The position numbers and the translations under genes were made by a program. Source: Anaerostipes rhamnosivorans (GTDB lineage Bacteria > Bacillota > Clostridia > Lachnospirales > Lachnospiraceae). From it: DNA of 64,000 nucleotides. Location: contig NZ_CP040058.1 in assembly GCF_005280655.1 (NCBI RefSeq), forward strand, positions 1,898,001 through 1,962,000, given 5' to 3'. The notes beneath the pieces are model-generated. The model saw only the letters and a list, made by a program, of their open reading frames with translations. It was not told the origin of the DNA and searched no databases. Shown piece by piece: positions 43,230 through 52,106 of this stretch. Each line of letters starts with the position of its first letter. Position 1 is the stretch's first letter.

Positions 43230-43847
43230 TTAATCGTTCCACTCCGTTGCGTCCTTCGGCATCGGCGCATTATAATACCCCAGTTTGTGCAAATTAAACC
43301 ATTCTGCGATCTTAGGCTCCGGGGCGGCTTTTAAAGTGAGCAATACCCCCTTGGCAAATTCTAAAGGAGCCGTTCCGTTTGCCGTGATAACATTTTTATC
43401 GCTGACAGCCTGCTCCATCATGTACAGCTTTTCTCCCGTGTACGCCGCGCCTGCCCATTGTTTCAAGTCGTTCAGATCATTGCACGTATGTCTGACATGA
43501 TTCAGGGCGCCGGTTGTTCCAAGAAATGCGGAGGCGTCGCAGATGCCGCCCAGCACCTTTTTCTCCGACAGGCATTGACAGACCAAAGGCTTGATTTCCG
43601 CGGCATTTTCATTTCTCCATGCCATGCCCCCGATCAATATCAGTGCTTCATAATCAGACGGTACAGAGTCAATGCCATAATCGGGCACCATATGAAACCC
43701 TCCGATCGATGTAACCGTATCCGTTGTTAAAGATACAGTTTTAACTTCATACTGACCTTCTCCCAGCATATAGAGCGCAGAAGACAGGTAGGCAGCCTCC
43801 CAATCCGCATACTGGTCCAATAATACAAATAAAATCTGTTTTTTCAT
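43230..43847 (-). CDS. DJ-1/PfpI family protein
   Basis: A 205-residue DJ-1 superfamily protein. 'ILFVLLDQYADWEAAYLSSAL' is the N-terminal strand with the conserved acidic residue, and 'VLGGICDASAFLGTTGAL' (about residues 95-112) carries the nucleophilic cysteine in the elbow. Relatives act as glyoxalases, chaperones or stress proteins; the role here is unknown. It follows the DUF3781 gene by three bases. Confidence 0.85.
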   Translation of the reverse strand: MKKQILFVLLDQYADWEAAYLSSALYMLGEGQYEVKTVSLTTDTVTSIGGFHMVPDYGIDSVPSDYEALILIGGMAWRNENAAEIKPLVCQCLSEKKVLGGICDASAFLGTTGALNHVRHTCNDLNDLKQWAGAAYTGEKLYMMEQAVSDKNVITANGTAPLEFAKGVLLTLKAAPEPKIAEWFNLHKLGYYNAPMPKDATEWND

Positions 43848-43850
43848 AAC

Positions 43851-44120
43851 TTAACTCTCCCTTTTGTTTTCTTGGCGGCTCCTATGGGCCGTGATAATGG
43901 TATAACTGTAAGCATTGATCGTAATGACGCAGTTGTCTATGCCTACATACCAGTTCTTCCCGTTTCTTTTGATATCGGCTTCAGCGGATTTAATCTTCGT
44001 TTGGCACCACTGGACCACATCATCTGTGTCCAGGGAGAGATTCTTTTTGATCCGTCCAACGCCCAATTCTGTTGTATGCAGTTTCTCTAAGTTTTCCAGT
44101 AATTGATTCTTTCCGTTCAT
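43851..44120 (-). CDS. DUF3781 family protein
   Basis: About 89 residues. 'LLENLEKLHTTELGVGRIKKNLSLDTDDVVQWCQTKIKSAEADIKRNGKNWYVGIDNCVITINAYSYTIITAH' matches the DUF3781 family. The start is uncertain; 44120 fits the family N-terminus, but ATG 44156 and TTG 44174 are also in frame. Function unknown; probably one operon with the DJ-1 gene. Confidence 0.7.
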   Translation of the reverse strand: MNGKNQLLENLEKLHTTELGVGRIKKNLSLDTDDVVQWCQTKIKSAEADIKRNGKNWYVGIDNCVITINAYSYTIITAHRSRQENKRES

Positions 44121-44244
44121 TCTCCCATAACACCATTCAGACTTCAGCAAGCCCATCCTCCCCGTTTGACTCAAAATCAGTTATTCCATAGTTCTGCTTC
44201 AGGATTCTATTTTATCACTAAGAAAGGCTGAAGTCCTCTTAATT

Positions 44245-45108
44245 TTAACAATGATTTTGTAAGTTATCTGCTTCTTTCTTACCATCAGGCCTCAGCGGTC
44301 CATAGAAATAAGATGCTGTTGCGCCGCCATCGATCAGAACATCCGATCCTGTAATAAAAGCGCCCTGATGGCTCATCAAAAGCCCGGCAACGTTAGCGAT
44401 CTCATCTGCCGTTCCTGGCCTGCCTGCTGGACATTTTGCAAACATCGTTTTGTAGAATTCTCCCCTTTGCCCGTTAAATTCATCCATGGCAAGCGGTGTA
44501 ACCACAATCCCCGGTGAAATGGAATTGATCCTCGCCCCCTTTACGCCCCACTTGACCGCCTCTGCCATGACACGTTTCTCATTACACCTTTTTGCCATCT
44601 GATATGCATGAAGGGTATTCCTCAAATTTCGAGGCTGCAGCACTTCCAGAGATAACAATTGTCCTGTAGGACAGGTTGCCAGCTGTTCATCAATTTCAGG
44701 TGACAGAGCCGGCATCCGATGGCCGGACTGGCTGGAAATCGTAACTCCGACGCCGCCTTTTGTAATCACCTTTCCGACTTCTTCCAACAGCACCGCTGTT
44801 CCGTACAGATCCACTTTGAGAATCGTTTCTATGGAAGCCTGGCTGGGCGAAACCCCTGCCGCATTAATGAACATAGAAATATCTCCGTACCGCATTGCCT
44901 CTTTTATAAAATTCAAAATGGACTCTCTTGAAGAAAGATCCATTTCCATCCAATCTGAATCAAATCCGGCATGATTAAGAATCTCAACTGCTGCCTCTGC
45001 TTGATCCTGATCTTTATCACCCACCACGATTTTCCTGCCATAACCCATTCTTCTAGCAATCGCCATTCCAATCTGCCCCGCACCGGTTAACAACATAACA
45101 TCACTCAT
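44245..45108 (-). CDS. SDR family oxidoreductase
   Basis: A 287-residue short-chain dehydrogenase. 'VMLLTGAGQIGMAIARRMG' (residues 4-22) is the TGxxxGxG cofactor motif, 'INAAGVSPSQ' the NAG motif, and 'YQMAKRCNEKRV' the catalytic YxxxK. 'SISPGIVVTPLAMDEF' and 'FITGSDVLIDGGA' complete the fold. The substrate is unknown. Confidence 0.88.
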   Translation of the reverse strand: MSDVMLLTGAGQIGMAIARRMGYGRKIVVGDKDQDQAEAAVEILNHAGFDSDWMEMDLSSRESILNFIKEAMRYGDISMFINAAGVSPSQASIETILKVDLYGTAVLLEEVGKVITKGGVGVTISSQSGHRMPALSPEIDEQLATCPTGQLLSLEVLQPRNLRNTLHAYQMAKRCNEKRVMAEAVKWGVKGARINSISPGIVVTPLAMDEFNGQRGEFYKTMFAKCPAGRPGTADEIANVAGLLMSHQGAFITGSDVLIDGGATASYFYGPLRPDGKKEADNLQNHC

Positions 45109-45221
45109 AAAACGAACCTCCCAAATACTTTTTTCTACACTGCTCTTCTGAGTTTATTGTAAAGATGCAGAAAAAAAACAGCAATCTCAATTCCGAATGA
45201 TAAAGATAAGAAAAACTTATA

Positions 45222-45340
45222 CCTACAGGGCACACCGTTTAAGGGCGTCCAGGATTCGCATATTGTGGGTGATGATCAAAAACGAGCCTTTGTGGTTCTT
45301 CTGGTTTTCTTCAATGCCTCTGGAGAATCTCCATAGCCTT
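45222..45340 (-). pseudogene. ABC transporter ATPase fragment (SufC-like end)
   Basis: On the minus strand the frame reads 'GIEENQKNHKGSFLIITHNMRILDALKR' to a TAG, which contains the H-loop 'IITHNMRIL' of an ABC ATPase of SufC type. A few bases upstream another frame reads 'NKAMEILQR', so the remnant is also frameshifted. Walker motifs are gone. Confidence 0.6.
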
Positions 45341-45544
45341 GTTTAACTCCCACTTAAAGTTCCACATCTGCTTCTATAATCAAAGTATTTTAGATCCCAC
45401 TATTTTTATAGGAATTCTCGCAGCCTCATTGTTTACCTGTTCTCTGTATGATGCAAAATGAACGGCAGTAAATAAGAACATTTCTCAAAACATCTTCCAG
45501 ATCTTAGTGCATCAAGTCGATTTGGTGATATACCAAAAATTACT

Positions 45545-45572
45545 AAGGAGCCGGAATTCTATCCGGCTCCTT
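45545..45572. terminator. Hairpin, possible terminator
   Basis: AAGGAGCCGG (45545-45554) pairs with CCGGCTCCTT (45563-45572). Short T run only. Confidence 0.55.
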
Positions 45573-45600
45573 TGAATAATATAGAATCAAGGTGTATAAT
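45572..45600 (+). promoter_or_regulatory. Promoter of the DUF6465 gene
   Basis: TTGAAT (45572-45577) and TATAAT (45595-45600) are 17 bp apart, 37 bases before the ATG. Confidence 0.65.
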
Positions 45601-45637
45601 AGTAAAGACTTTTTAACCACAACGAAGGAGGTTCCCC

Positions 45638-45856
45638 ATGAAGATCAAGACAGAAGTGCAGTTTCAAGGCCATAACGTTTCTATAACGGATGTGGAAAAG
45701 ATGGTAAAAGAAGATATTAAATCAAAAGGGTTCAAATTAAATTCCCTAAGCTCGCTGGAGATCTACTACCAGCCGGAAAACCGTTCCATCTTTTACGTAG
45801 CAGCAGCCAAAGACGGCAGTATCATCGACAATGAAGATGCATTGACCGTTGAATAA
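45638..45856 (+). CDS. DUF6465 family small protein
   Basis: Seventy-two residues, 'MKIKTEVQFQGHNVSITDVEKM...LNSLSSLEIYYQPENRSIFYVAAAKDG'. This is the pattern of DUF6465 proteins, common in Lachnospiraceae and of unknown function. Strong AAGGAGG before the start. Confidence 0.8.
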   Translation: MKIKTEVQFQGHNVSITDVEKMVKEDIKSKGFKLNSLSSLEIYYQPENRSIFYVAAAKDGSIIDNEDALTVE

Positions 45857-45882
45857 TTTATGAAAGCCATACGGTAATACAT

Positions 45883-45911
45883 ATACCCCGCCATTTGGCA
45901 GGGGTATTTTG
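45883..45911. terminator. Intrinsic terminator
   Basis: ATACCCCGCC pairs with GGCAGGGGTAT (one bulge) followed by TTTTG, between the convergent DUF6465 and helicase genes. Confidence 0.8.
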
Positions 45912-45923
45912 TTATGATCTGCG

Positions 45924-48593
45924 TCATTCCAGTGCCCCCTTTACCCTCTTTTTCCGTCTGCACATCCGGTCCTCCGCCTGTCTGACCTGGTTTGCATAAG
46001 CGTGCTTCCTTCCCTTCAGAAGAATCTTCCTTCCTTTTTCGTTTCTTGTATAGACCAATCTGTACGGGCCAATGCTCTTTTGCATGATCCAGGCAAATAA
46101 ATCTGCTTCATCTCTATTTTTTGCAAACAGCTCCGGTACACAAAAATAATTCTGCATGCTTTTCCATCTCTTTTTCGCATAGAGCAGATACCGCTGGTTA
46201 TCCACCTCTCCCAAAAATTCACTGACGCATGCGGCAAACAGGTCTTTTTCCCTGACTGTCCCTCCCGTGAGACAGACATAAAACATAAGGCCCTGTTCTT
46301 CCTCCACCACAACCTTGGTATCTGATTCAATCTGTTGTGTTTGAAATAGCGCATCCCGGATTCCTTCGCCGATGGCTTTTAGACGCTTCAGAGGAGTCAT
46401 CAGCTTGACAATTCCGGCGCCAAAACGAACGGTCAAAAATAGAAACAGGACAGATACGGCTGTCACTGCCAGTAAGGAAAACACACTGTATGTATGTGCT
46501 GTTTTCGTATAAATGCTGATGGTAAAGATCTCCACAAATATATTCATGAGCTGAAAACCGATGAGATTAAAAAAGGAGACACCCGGCTTCAGATTCTCTT
46601 TCGGCACTCCGCATTCATCAGCCACTTCCATTTTTCTGTTGATGACTGTGGCTTGTTCCCATTTCTGCCGGAGGGATTCCCTGTCCGCTGCCCGTTCTGC
46701 CATATCCCTGTTGATCTTTTCCACCTGCTTCGGTGCAGGGACATCCCCGGCCAGTCCAAGTCTTTCGATTCCGTTTTCGATGATATCTCCGGTATAACTA
46801 ACACCGAGAACTCCATCCATCCTGCGGGACAGCATGGCAAAATCTTCGGACACCAGGGTATCCTTAAGTCCCAAAAGCTGTCCCGTCTTGTCCTTCTTCT
46901 CTGGATCAATGCACACTAAATGCCAGATATTGCTCGTCTTCTTCGGATTTCCTGTCATTGTTCTGATAGCACGCCCCCTCATCTGGTTGCTGAGGATAAA
47001 GGAACCGACAAAGCTGGCAAGAATCAAGGTGTTGATACATGGAGAATCCCATCCTTCCCCCAGAAGAGACTTTGTCCCGACCATGACCTGTACATATCCG
47101 GCTTCAAAGACCTGTGTGGCCAGCCTTACTGCATCCTGTCTTCTCCCCCGGATCGTGACATTCAAATACCCCAGAGGAAGCCCTGAGCGATCATTCATCT
47201 CCCGGAAAACGATTCTGCCGCTGTCTATAAGCAGGGTCTGCGCCGCTTTCTCCAAAGCACCCTCCGCTTCAGCTGGAAGTATCAAAAACTCACCGCACAA
47301 AACACCAAGCCGGAGCTTTGGCGGCAATTCCCGGCGGAGCAGCTCAAATAAAGACAGGACTCCAAGCTTGCTTACCGGCTGTGACAGATCACCGATGGCA
47401 GTTACATATTCCCTGCGTATATAATCTGTCAGGATCAGCAGCTTCAAATCCTCCCCCAAAGTTCCGTATTCTGTCAGAACAATCTGTCTAACACTTTCCA
47501 GTTTCCCTGCGCTGTTCACCAGCATCTTTTCAATGGATGGATTGACAAGAAGCGTAACTTTCTTACGCTCAATACAGTTCCTCCGTTTCAGATCCCTATA
47601 AAGGTCATTGCGTAGACCGGGCTCCCACTCATAGCTGTCGGTATCATCAAACAGCATTCCCTGCAGGAGCTGTTCCAGTTTCGGGATATCAAAGCCGGGT
47701 AAAGAATGAATATTCAAGATTTTCAGCCATTTGTGCGGGTAATGGATTCCTGCTGAGTCCAAAAAGCTTAAAATAGACACCAGGTAGGAGGGATCTTCCA
47801 ACAGTTCATCCGCGGAATCTTCCAGATTCATGATTCCCCGACGAGACACCACAGCCTTTTTCAATGACTCATTTTCAAGCAGTTCCCTGAAGATCTGTCC
47901 TGTCTCCCTGCGGAATCTGCTGATCGTTTCTTTTTCTTCCCTTGTCGGGCGGCTGAAATATACATAGTCCTGATGTGGGCACAGGCTGTGGTCCCGGACC
48001 AACTCAGGCACGATGATCTCCTCATCGATCTCCCCGCAGAGGCTGATATACCGTTTCCATGCAGCCGGTGTGGAGTCATAGGGAGGCGTGGCAGTCAGGG
48101 AAACCACCTGGATATCCCCTAATTGCTGTAAAAAACTCTCCAGTGCTTTCCACCACTCACTGCGCAGATGGTGGCATTCGTCCAGGCAGATAGTGCCGAT
48201 GCCTGCCTCTCTCACTGTCCGTAAGAGATCAAAGCCTCTGAAATCCTCATCTGCCTGTGACATGCCGGAATAAAGCGACTGGTATGTCAGGGATGTGATC
48301 AGAGCAGGCTGACGGATATCGTCCGAGAGAATATTTCCGTCATCCCTTTCTAAAAAAGCTTCCCTGATTCGCTGGAGCCACTGCTGCCGGATTACCAGCG
48401 TCGGAGATAAGATCAAGCACGGTCTGCCCAGACGTCTGATCAGCTCGATTCCCAGAGTGGTTTTGCCTGACCCCGGAGGCGCCACAATGTGAATCTTTCC
48501 ATCTTTTAAATAAGTGTCCGCAGACTCCAGGATCCGGCTCTGATAAGGCCGCCATGTTCCTTGAAAGCTTAGAATATTGTCATAGAGATTCAT
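45924..48593 (-). CDS. DEAD/DEAH-box superfamily 2 helicase with two transmembrane segments
   Basis: An 889-residue protein. Motif I 'VAPPGSGKTTLGIEL' near residue 40, motif II 'CLDECHHLR' near 140, motif III 'SLTATPPYD' near 170 and motif VI 'NQMRGRAIRT' near 545 show an intact SF2 ATPase core like that of restriction-type or Rad3/UvrB-like translocases. Unusually, two hydrophobic helices follow at about residues 680-735 ('IFVEIFTISIY' and 'VFSLLAVTAVSVLFLFLTV'), then a basic C-terminal domain of about 150 residues. The protein seems anchored to the membrane by its tail. No methylase, nuclease or other defence gene is adjacent. Role unknown. Confidence 0.82.
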   Translation of the reverse strand: MNLYDNILSFQGTWRPYQSRILESADTYLKDGKIHIVAPPGSGKTTLGIELIRRLGRPCLILSPTLVIRQQWLQRIREAFLERDDGNILSDDIRQPALITSLTYQSLYSGMSQADEDFRGFDLLRTVREAGIGTICLDECHHLRSEWWKALESFLQQLGDIQVVSLTATPPYDSTPAAWKRYISLCGEIDEEIIVPELVRDHSLCPHQDYVYFSRPTREEKETISRFRRETGQIFRELLENESLKKAVVSRRGIMNLEDSADELLEDPSYLVSILSFLDSAGIHYPHKWLKILNIHSLPGFDIPKLEQLLQGMLFDDTDSYEWEPGLRNDLYRDLKRRNCIERKKVTLLVNPSIEKMLVNSAGKLESVRQIVLTEYGTLGEDLKLLILTDYIRREYVTAIGDLSQPVSKLGVLSLFELLRRELPPKLRLGVLCGEFLILPAEAEGALEKAAQTLLIDSGRIVFREMNDRSGLPLGYLNVTIRGRRQDAVRLATQVFEAGYVQVMVGTKSLLGEGWDSPCINTLILASFVGSFILSNQMRGRAIRTMTGNPKKTSNIWHLVCIDPEKKDKTGQLLGLKDTLVSEDFAMLSRRMDGVLGVSYTGDIIENGIERLGLAGDVPAPKQVEKINRDMAERAADRESLRQKWEQATVINRKMEVADECGVPKENLKPGVSFFNLIGFQLMNIFVEIFTISIYTKTAHTYSVFSLLAVTAVSVLFLFLTVRFGAGIVKLMTPLKRLKAIGEGIRDALFQTQQIESDTKVVVEEEQGLMFYVCLTGGTVREKDLFAACVSEFLGEVDNQRYLLYAKKRWKSMQNYFCVPELFAKNRDEADLFAWIMQKSIGPYRLVYTRNEKGRKILLKGRKHAYANQVRQAEDRMCRRKKRVKGALE

Positions 48594-48692
48594 GCTTCCC
48601 CTTTCTGGATTGCCTCATGTTCTTTTCCGCCATCAAATTCTTTACTCATTATACCTTCGAACCACCGGTGTATCAAATCAATATTCATAAAA

Positions 48693-48729
48693 GCAAAAAA
48701 GACAAAGGAAATATCCTTTGCCTTTTTTC
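48693..48729. terminator. Bidirectional terminator after the sugar operon
   Basis: CAAAGGA (48703-48709) pairs with TCCTTTG (48714-48720), with A's to the left and T's to the right. It ends the symporter transcript on the minus strand. Confidence 0.85.
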
Positions 48730-50127
48730 TTACAATTCTCCCCTGGACTCCCGTTCTGTCAATTCTTCCATAATATTCGGATACATCTTATCCAGTTTAT
48801 ATAGAAACAGTGTGATGATCACTGCCACCCACACGACCATAGGCCCAAATTTATAGATGTTAATAATCATATGTATAGCGCTGTCCGGCTGCACCATACT
48901 TCCGGCTGTGGAGCTCAGATAACCTGCAGCTGACAAAAGGCTTGTGATGATAGCAGAAGTCAGCCCTGCCCCAAGCTTCATCCCAACGGAACTTCCTGCA
49001 AAGATCAGACTCTCCTGCCGGATATGGGTCTTCCATTGGCCGAATTCTACCACGTCTCCAAGGAACCCGAATACTATGGAATTAAGAGGTGCCAGCCCGA
49101 TTCCCCGGATCACACAGCTGAAGACCATAAATCCGAAATTCTGTGGATTGATAAAGAAGATTAGATGCCCTATAAATGCAAGGCAGGCACCGGCCAAGGA
49201 CATATTCCTCTTACCAAAACGTCTCAGCAGCAGAGGACTCATAAAAGTTACACCCACAATGATCAGTGTCTCTGTCAGATACAGGGTGCTGTACATCCAT
49301 GTGTCATTGTGGAAAATATATTTGCAATAATAAGGAAGGATTGTTCCAGTCACACAGTAGATACCATTCTGCATCGTCCACAGTATGACCACTGCCCAAA
49401 AATACTGGTTTGTCACTAAAGCTTTCAGTGCCTTCCTGGCAGGCACTTTGGACTGCTTTTTCTTGGCCTCGATCACGACAGTTTCTCTACACTTAAAAAA
49501 GCAGACTAGAAGCAGGATCAACGCGATAGAGGCCCAGAGAGCCATGGTTTTGATCCATGCAGCCTGGTCATTTCCGAATAATTTCACTACCGGCATAGTA
49601 CAGGTAACTGCCAGGATCCTTCCGAATGGAGACAGCCCCATTCTCACCACACTCAGCATATCCCGCTCTGAAGAAATCCTGGTCATCATAGCGGACAGAC
49701 TGCTGTACGGAAGGTTAATCGCTGTATAACAGACCGTGTTGCAGAAATTATAGGTCACGAACATATAGGCAAACTGCACAGTGGCTGTGCTGTTTGGAAC
49801 CGCAAATAATAGAACCGCTGAGATAGCAAAGGGCACACACATCCAGAGCAGCCATGGTCTTGATTTTCCCCACTTAGTGTCTGTCTTCTCAACGATCACC
49901 CCCATAATGGCATCGGAGACTCCGTCAAACATCCTGGACAGAAGCATGACCAGACCGACCGTCGCTGCACTCACACCCACATAATCCGTATAAAATAACG
50001 TGAGCAGTGTACTGATCATACCGAAGACCACATTGCACGCGGTGTCTCCGCATCCGTAGGCAAATCTGGTTCCCCACCCGAGTCTCCCGGGGGCTAAATT
50101 TTCCTTGGGCTTATTCTTTTTATTCAT
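48730..50127 (-). CDS. GPH family (glycoside-pentoside-hexuronide):cation symporter
   Basis: A 465-residue transporter with about twelve hydrophobic helices. 'RLGWGTRFAYGCGDTACNVVFGMISTLLTLFYTDYVGVSA' and 'RMFDGVSDAIMGVIVEKTDTKWGKSRPWLLWMCVPFAIS' are hallmark GPH/MelB motifs (the second includes the conserved aspartates). It is the last gene of the operon and lies 22 bases after an isomerase gene, so it probably imports the glycoside or sugar that the other enzymes process. Confidence 0.9.
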   Translation of the reverse strand: MNKKNKPKENLAPGRLGWGTRFAYGCGDTACNVVFGMISTLLTLFYTDYVGVSAATVGLVMLLSRMFDGVSDAIMGVIVEKTDTKWGKSRPWLLWMCVPFAISAVLLFAVPNSTATVQFAYMFVTYNFCNTVCYTAINLPYSSLSAMMTRISSERDMLSVVRMGLSPFGRILAVTCTMPVVKLFGNDQAAWIKTMALWASIALILLLVCFFKCRETVVIEAKKKQSKVPARKALKALVTNQYFWAVVILWTMQNGIYCVTGTILPYYCKYIFHNDTWMYSTLYLTETLIIVGVTFMSPLLLRRFGKRNMSLAGACLAFIGHLIFFINPQNFGFMVFSCVIRGIGLAPLNSIVFGFLGDVVEFGQWKTHIRQESLIFAGSSVGMKLGAGLTSAIITSLLSAAGYLSSTAGSMVQPDSAIHMIINIYKFGPMVVWVAVIITLFLYKLDKMYPNIMEELTERESRGEL

Positions 50128-50149
50128 TCTTATCTCCCTTCCTTATTCA

Positions 50150-51064
50150 TCAGAGAAGCTCTTTCTCGATCCGTTCTCTCGCTTCCGGCGCCTGCTTCTC
50201 CATCTTTTCCGGGAATCCGAACATGGACACACATGCGATGTTGTCTCCTCCGGCTTTTGGCGCGTCTTTCTTTAACTGGCTGTTGGCAAAGTCCATATCC
50301 CTTAACGTCTCAAAGATCCCGTCAAAGTCCACGTCTCCCTCACCCATAGCTAAATGCTGGTGGATGGTCACATCCGCTTTTCCCCTTCCGTTTAACCAAG
50401 GCGGGTTGGCGATATAGCGGCAGTCCAACGTCTGGTTGAACGTGTCCGCAAACAGTACATGGGTCAGTTCTTCCCCTGCATATTGTAACATGGATTGCAC
50501 ATCTCCTTTTCCCTCGTCATAAAAGAATCCGTGAGGAGAAGAGTACACATACCCAAGGTTCGGGGAGCGGAAGGATTTCACCAGGTCACAGGTCTCATTG
50601 TTTAATTCACAGAAGTCATACGGATGGGACTGTATTTCCACCCGGAGCCCCTCCCTTTCAATAATCGGTAAAAGCTCTTCCATGGAGCGAAACCACATGC
50701 CGTTGCAGATCTCCTGCTGGTTGGGATCCCCGGAGAGTTCCGTGTTGATCACCGGAACTCCCATGTCCACGGCGATCTCAATCATCCGCTTCCAGTTGGC
50801 CACTGCCATCTGTCTCTGCTCCTCCGTGGGTCCCGACCAGCGGTACACCACAATAAAAGATGAAATCTCTATCCCGGTCTCTTTTAGGGCTTTCCTGTAT
50901 TCTGCCTCACATTCCCTGGAAAACAGCGGGTGTTTATAGAATGGGTTGATCCTTGGATGCGGAGACTGTTCGATGTACTTATAACCCCAGTCCGCGACTT
51001 GATGCACCATCTGGTTGATATCCATCTGCTTTGCCAGCACATCCACATCAAATGCTATCTTCAT
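50150..51064 (-). CDS. Sugar phosphate isomerase/epimerase family protein (TIM barrel)
   Basis: A 304-residue xylose-isomerase-like TIM-barrel protein. 'MKIAFDVDVLAKQMDINQMVHQVADWGYKYIEQSP' is the usual N-terminal strand-helix, 'VPVINTELSGDPN' and 'GLRVEIQSHPYDF' carry candidate metal ligands (E, H), and 'LAMGEGDVDFDGIFETLRDMDF' resembles the final 'GEGxxD' block of IolE/IolH-type proteins. Substrate unknown. It is preceded by a hairpin at 51091-51126 in the operon. Confidence 0.82.
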   Translation of the reverse strand: MKIAFDVDVLAKQMDINQMVHQVADWGYKYIEQSPHPRINPFYKHPLFSRECEAEYRKALKETGIEISSFIVVYRWSGPTEEQRQMAVANWKRMIEIAVDMGVPVINTELSGDPNQQEICNGMWFRSMEELLPIIEREGLRVEIQSHPYDFCELNNETCDLVKSFRSPNLGYVYSSPHGFFYDEGKGDVQSMLQYAGEELTHVLFADTFNQTLDCRYIANPPWLNGRGKADVTIHQHLAMGEGDVDFDGIFETLRDMDFANSQLKKDAPKAGGDNIACVSMFGFPEKMEKQAPEARERIEKELL

Positions 51065-51090
51065 AATACAATACCTCCTTTATGACAAAA

Positions 51091-51126
51091 CGGATATTCA
51101 TCCCAAAAAGGAGTTATGAATATCCG
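51091..51126. promoter_or_regulatory. Inverted repeat between the two isomerase genes
   Basis: CGGATATTCAT (51091-51101) pairs with ATGAATATCCG (51116-51126) around 14 bases. There is no long T run, so it may adjust mRNA stability or act as a weak terminator inside the operon. Confidence 0.55.
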
Positions 51127-51152
51127 CTTATGTCTTACATACTCTGGTCTGT

Positions 51153-52091
51153 TTACTTGCTGATGGTCTGGTTCAGTGCATCGATAGAAGTGAGAACTCC
51201 TGCCTCCACAGACATGGTCAGGTCTTCCATCTCCAGGGATACATCTCCATCATATCCCATCATGCTGAGAACTGAGAAGAATTCCTTCCACCACTGTAAA
51301 TCCTTACCGCATCCTACTGCTACATAGTTCCACACACGTTTTGCGGACTCTGTCACCGGCCTTGGCTCCAGGAGTCCATTGGTGTCAGCAAGACCCCGTT
51401 CAATACGGGCATCCTTTCCGTGTACATGGAAAATGCAGCCTTTCAGCGCTCTGGCCGCCGCAATCGGATCAGCCCCAAGGATCATCATGTGGGACGGGTC
51501 CAGATTAATGCCGATCATTGGATCTGTCGCTTCCCTGAGTTTTAACATAGTCTCGGCTGACCACACCATGGTTCCCGGGAACTCTTCAATGGCGATCTGT
51601 TCCACACCGCATTTCTTGCAGTGGGCCGCAAATTCCTTCCAGAAAGCGATGGTCACTTTCCACTGGTATTCATAAGCGGGTGCCATAAAGTCCGGCCATG
51701 ATACAGTGGATGTGATCCAGTTTGGAGTTGTATCTGTCTCATTTCCGCCAGGAAGTCCCGCCATTGCAACAATTTTTTTAACTCCAAGCTTTCCAGCCAA
51801 TTCGGCACATGCATACATGGAATCTTTATACCCTTCTCCGGTTTCTGAAGGCCACAATGGATTGCAGGACGTATTCAGTGCAGAAATCCGCATTCCTCTT
51901 TTTGAAAGTTCCTCCTGAAAGGCTTCCAGCTTAGCCGGATCTGAGAGCAACTCTTCGGTGTTACAGTGCTTACGTGCACCCCAGCCCCCTGCGGTCATTT
52001 CCACCGCATTAATTCCAAGAGATTTCACCTTGTCGAGCATATCTGTATAAGAAAGTTCTGCAAATACATCGGTACATATTGCTAACTGCAT
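51153..52091 (-). CDS. Sugar phosphate isomerase/epimerase family protein (TIM barrel), second
   Basis: A 312-residue xylose-isomerase-like protein. Candidate metal ligands are seen in order: 'AIEEFPGTMVW' (E), 'GINLDPSHMM' (D, H), 'CIFHVHGKDARI' (H) and 'DGDVSLEMEDL' (E). That is the complete metal set of the AP-endonuclease-2 fold, so it is probably an active isomerase, epimerase or 3-keto-sugar lyase. It lies 15 bases after the oxidoreductase gene. Confidence 0.84.
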   Translation of the reverse strand: MQLAICTDVFAELSYTDMLDKVKSLGINAVEMTAGGWGARKHCNTEELLSDPAKLEAFQEELSKRGMRISALNTSCNPLWPSETGEGYKDSMYACAELAGKLGVKKIVAMAGLPGGNETDTTPNWITSTVSWPDFMAPAYEYQWKVTIAFWKEFAAHCKKCGVEQIAIEEFPGTMVWSAETMLKLREATDPMIGINLDPSHMMILGADPIAAARALKGCIFHVHGKDARIERGLADTNGLLEPRPVTESAKRVWNYVAVGCGKDLQWWKEFFSVLSMMGYDGDVSLEMEDLTMSVEAGVLTSIDALNQTISK

Positions 52092-52106
52092 ATCATTTCC
52101 TCCTAA

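Larger units (their letters stand above)
45109..45637. other. Gene-poor stretch with remnants
   Basis: About 530 bases without an intact gene. It holds an ABC ATPase remnant (45222-45340), a second short protein-like minus-strand stretch near 45375-45470 ('FTAVHFASYREQVNNEAAR'), a hairpin at 45545-45572 and the promoter of the next gene. Confidence 0.55.

Noticed and set aside
45924-48593. Restriction-modification or Type I/III helicase subunit
   Set aside because: No methylase, specificity or nuclease gene adjoins, and membrane helices are not expected in such subunits.
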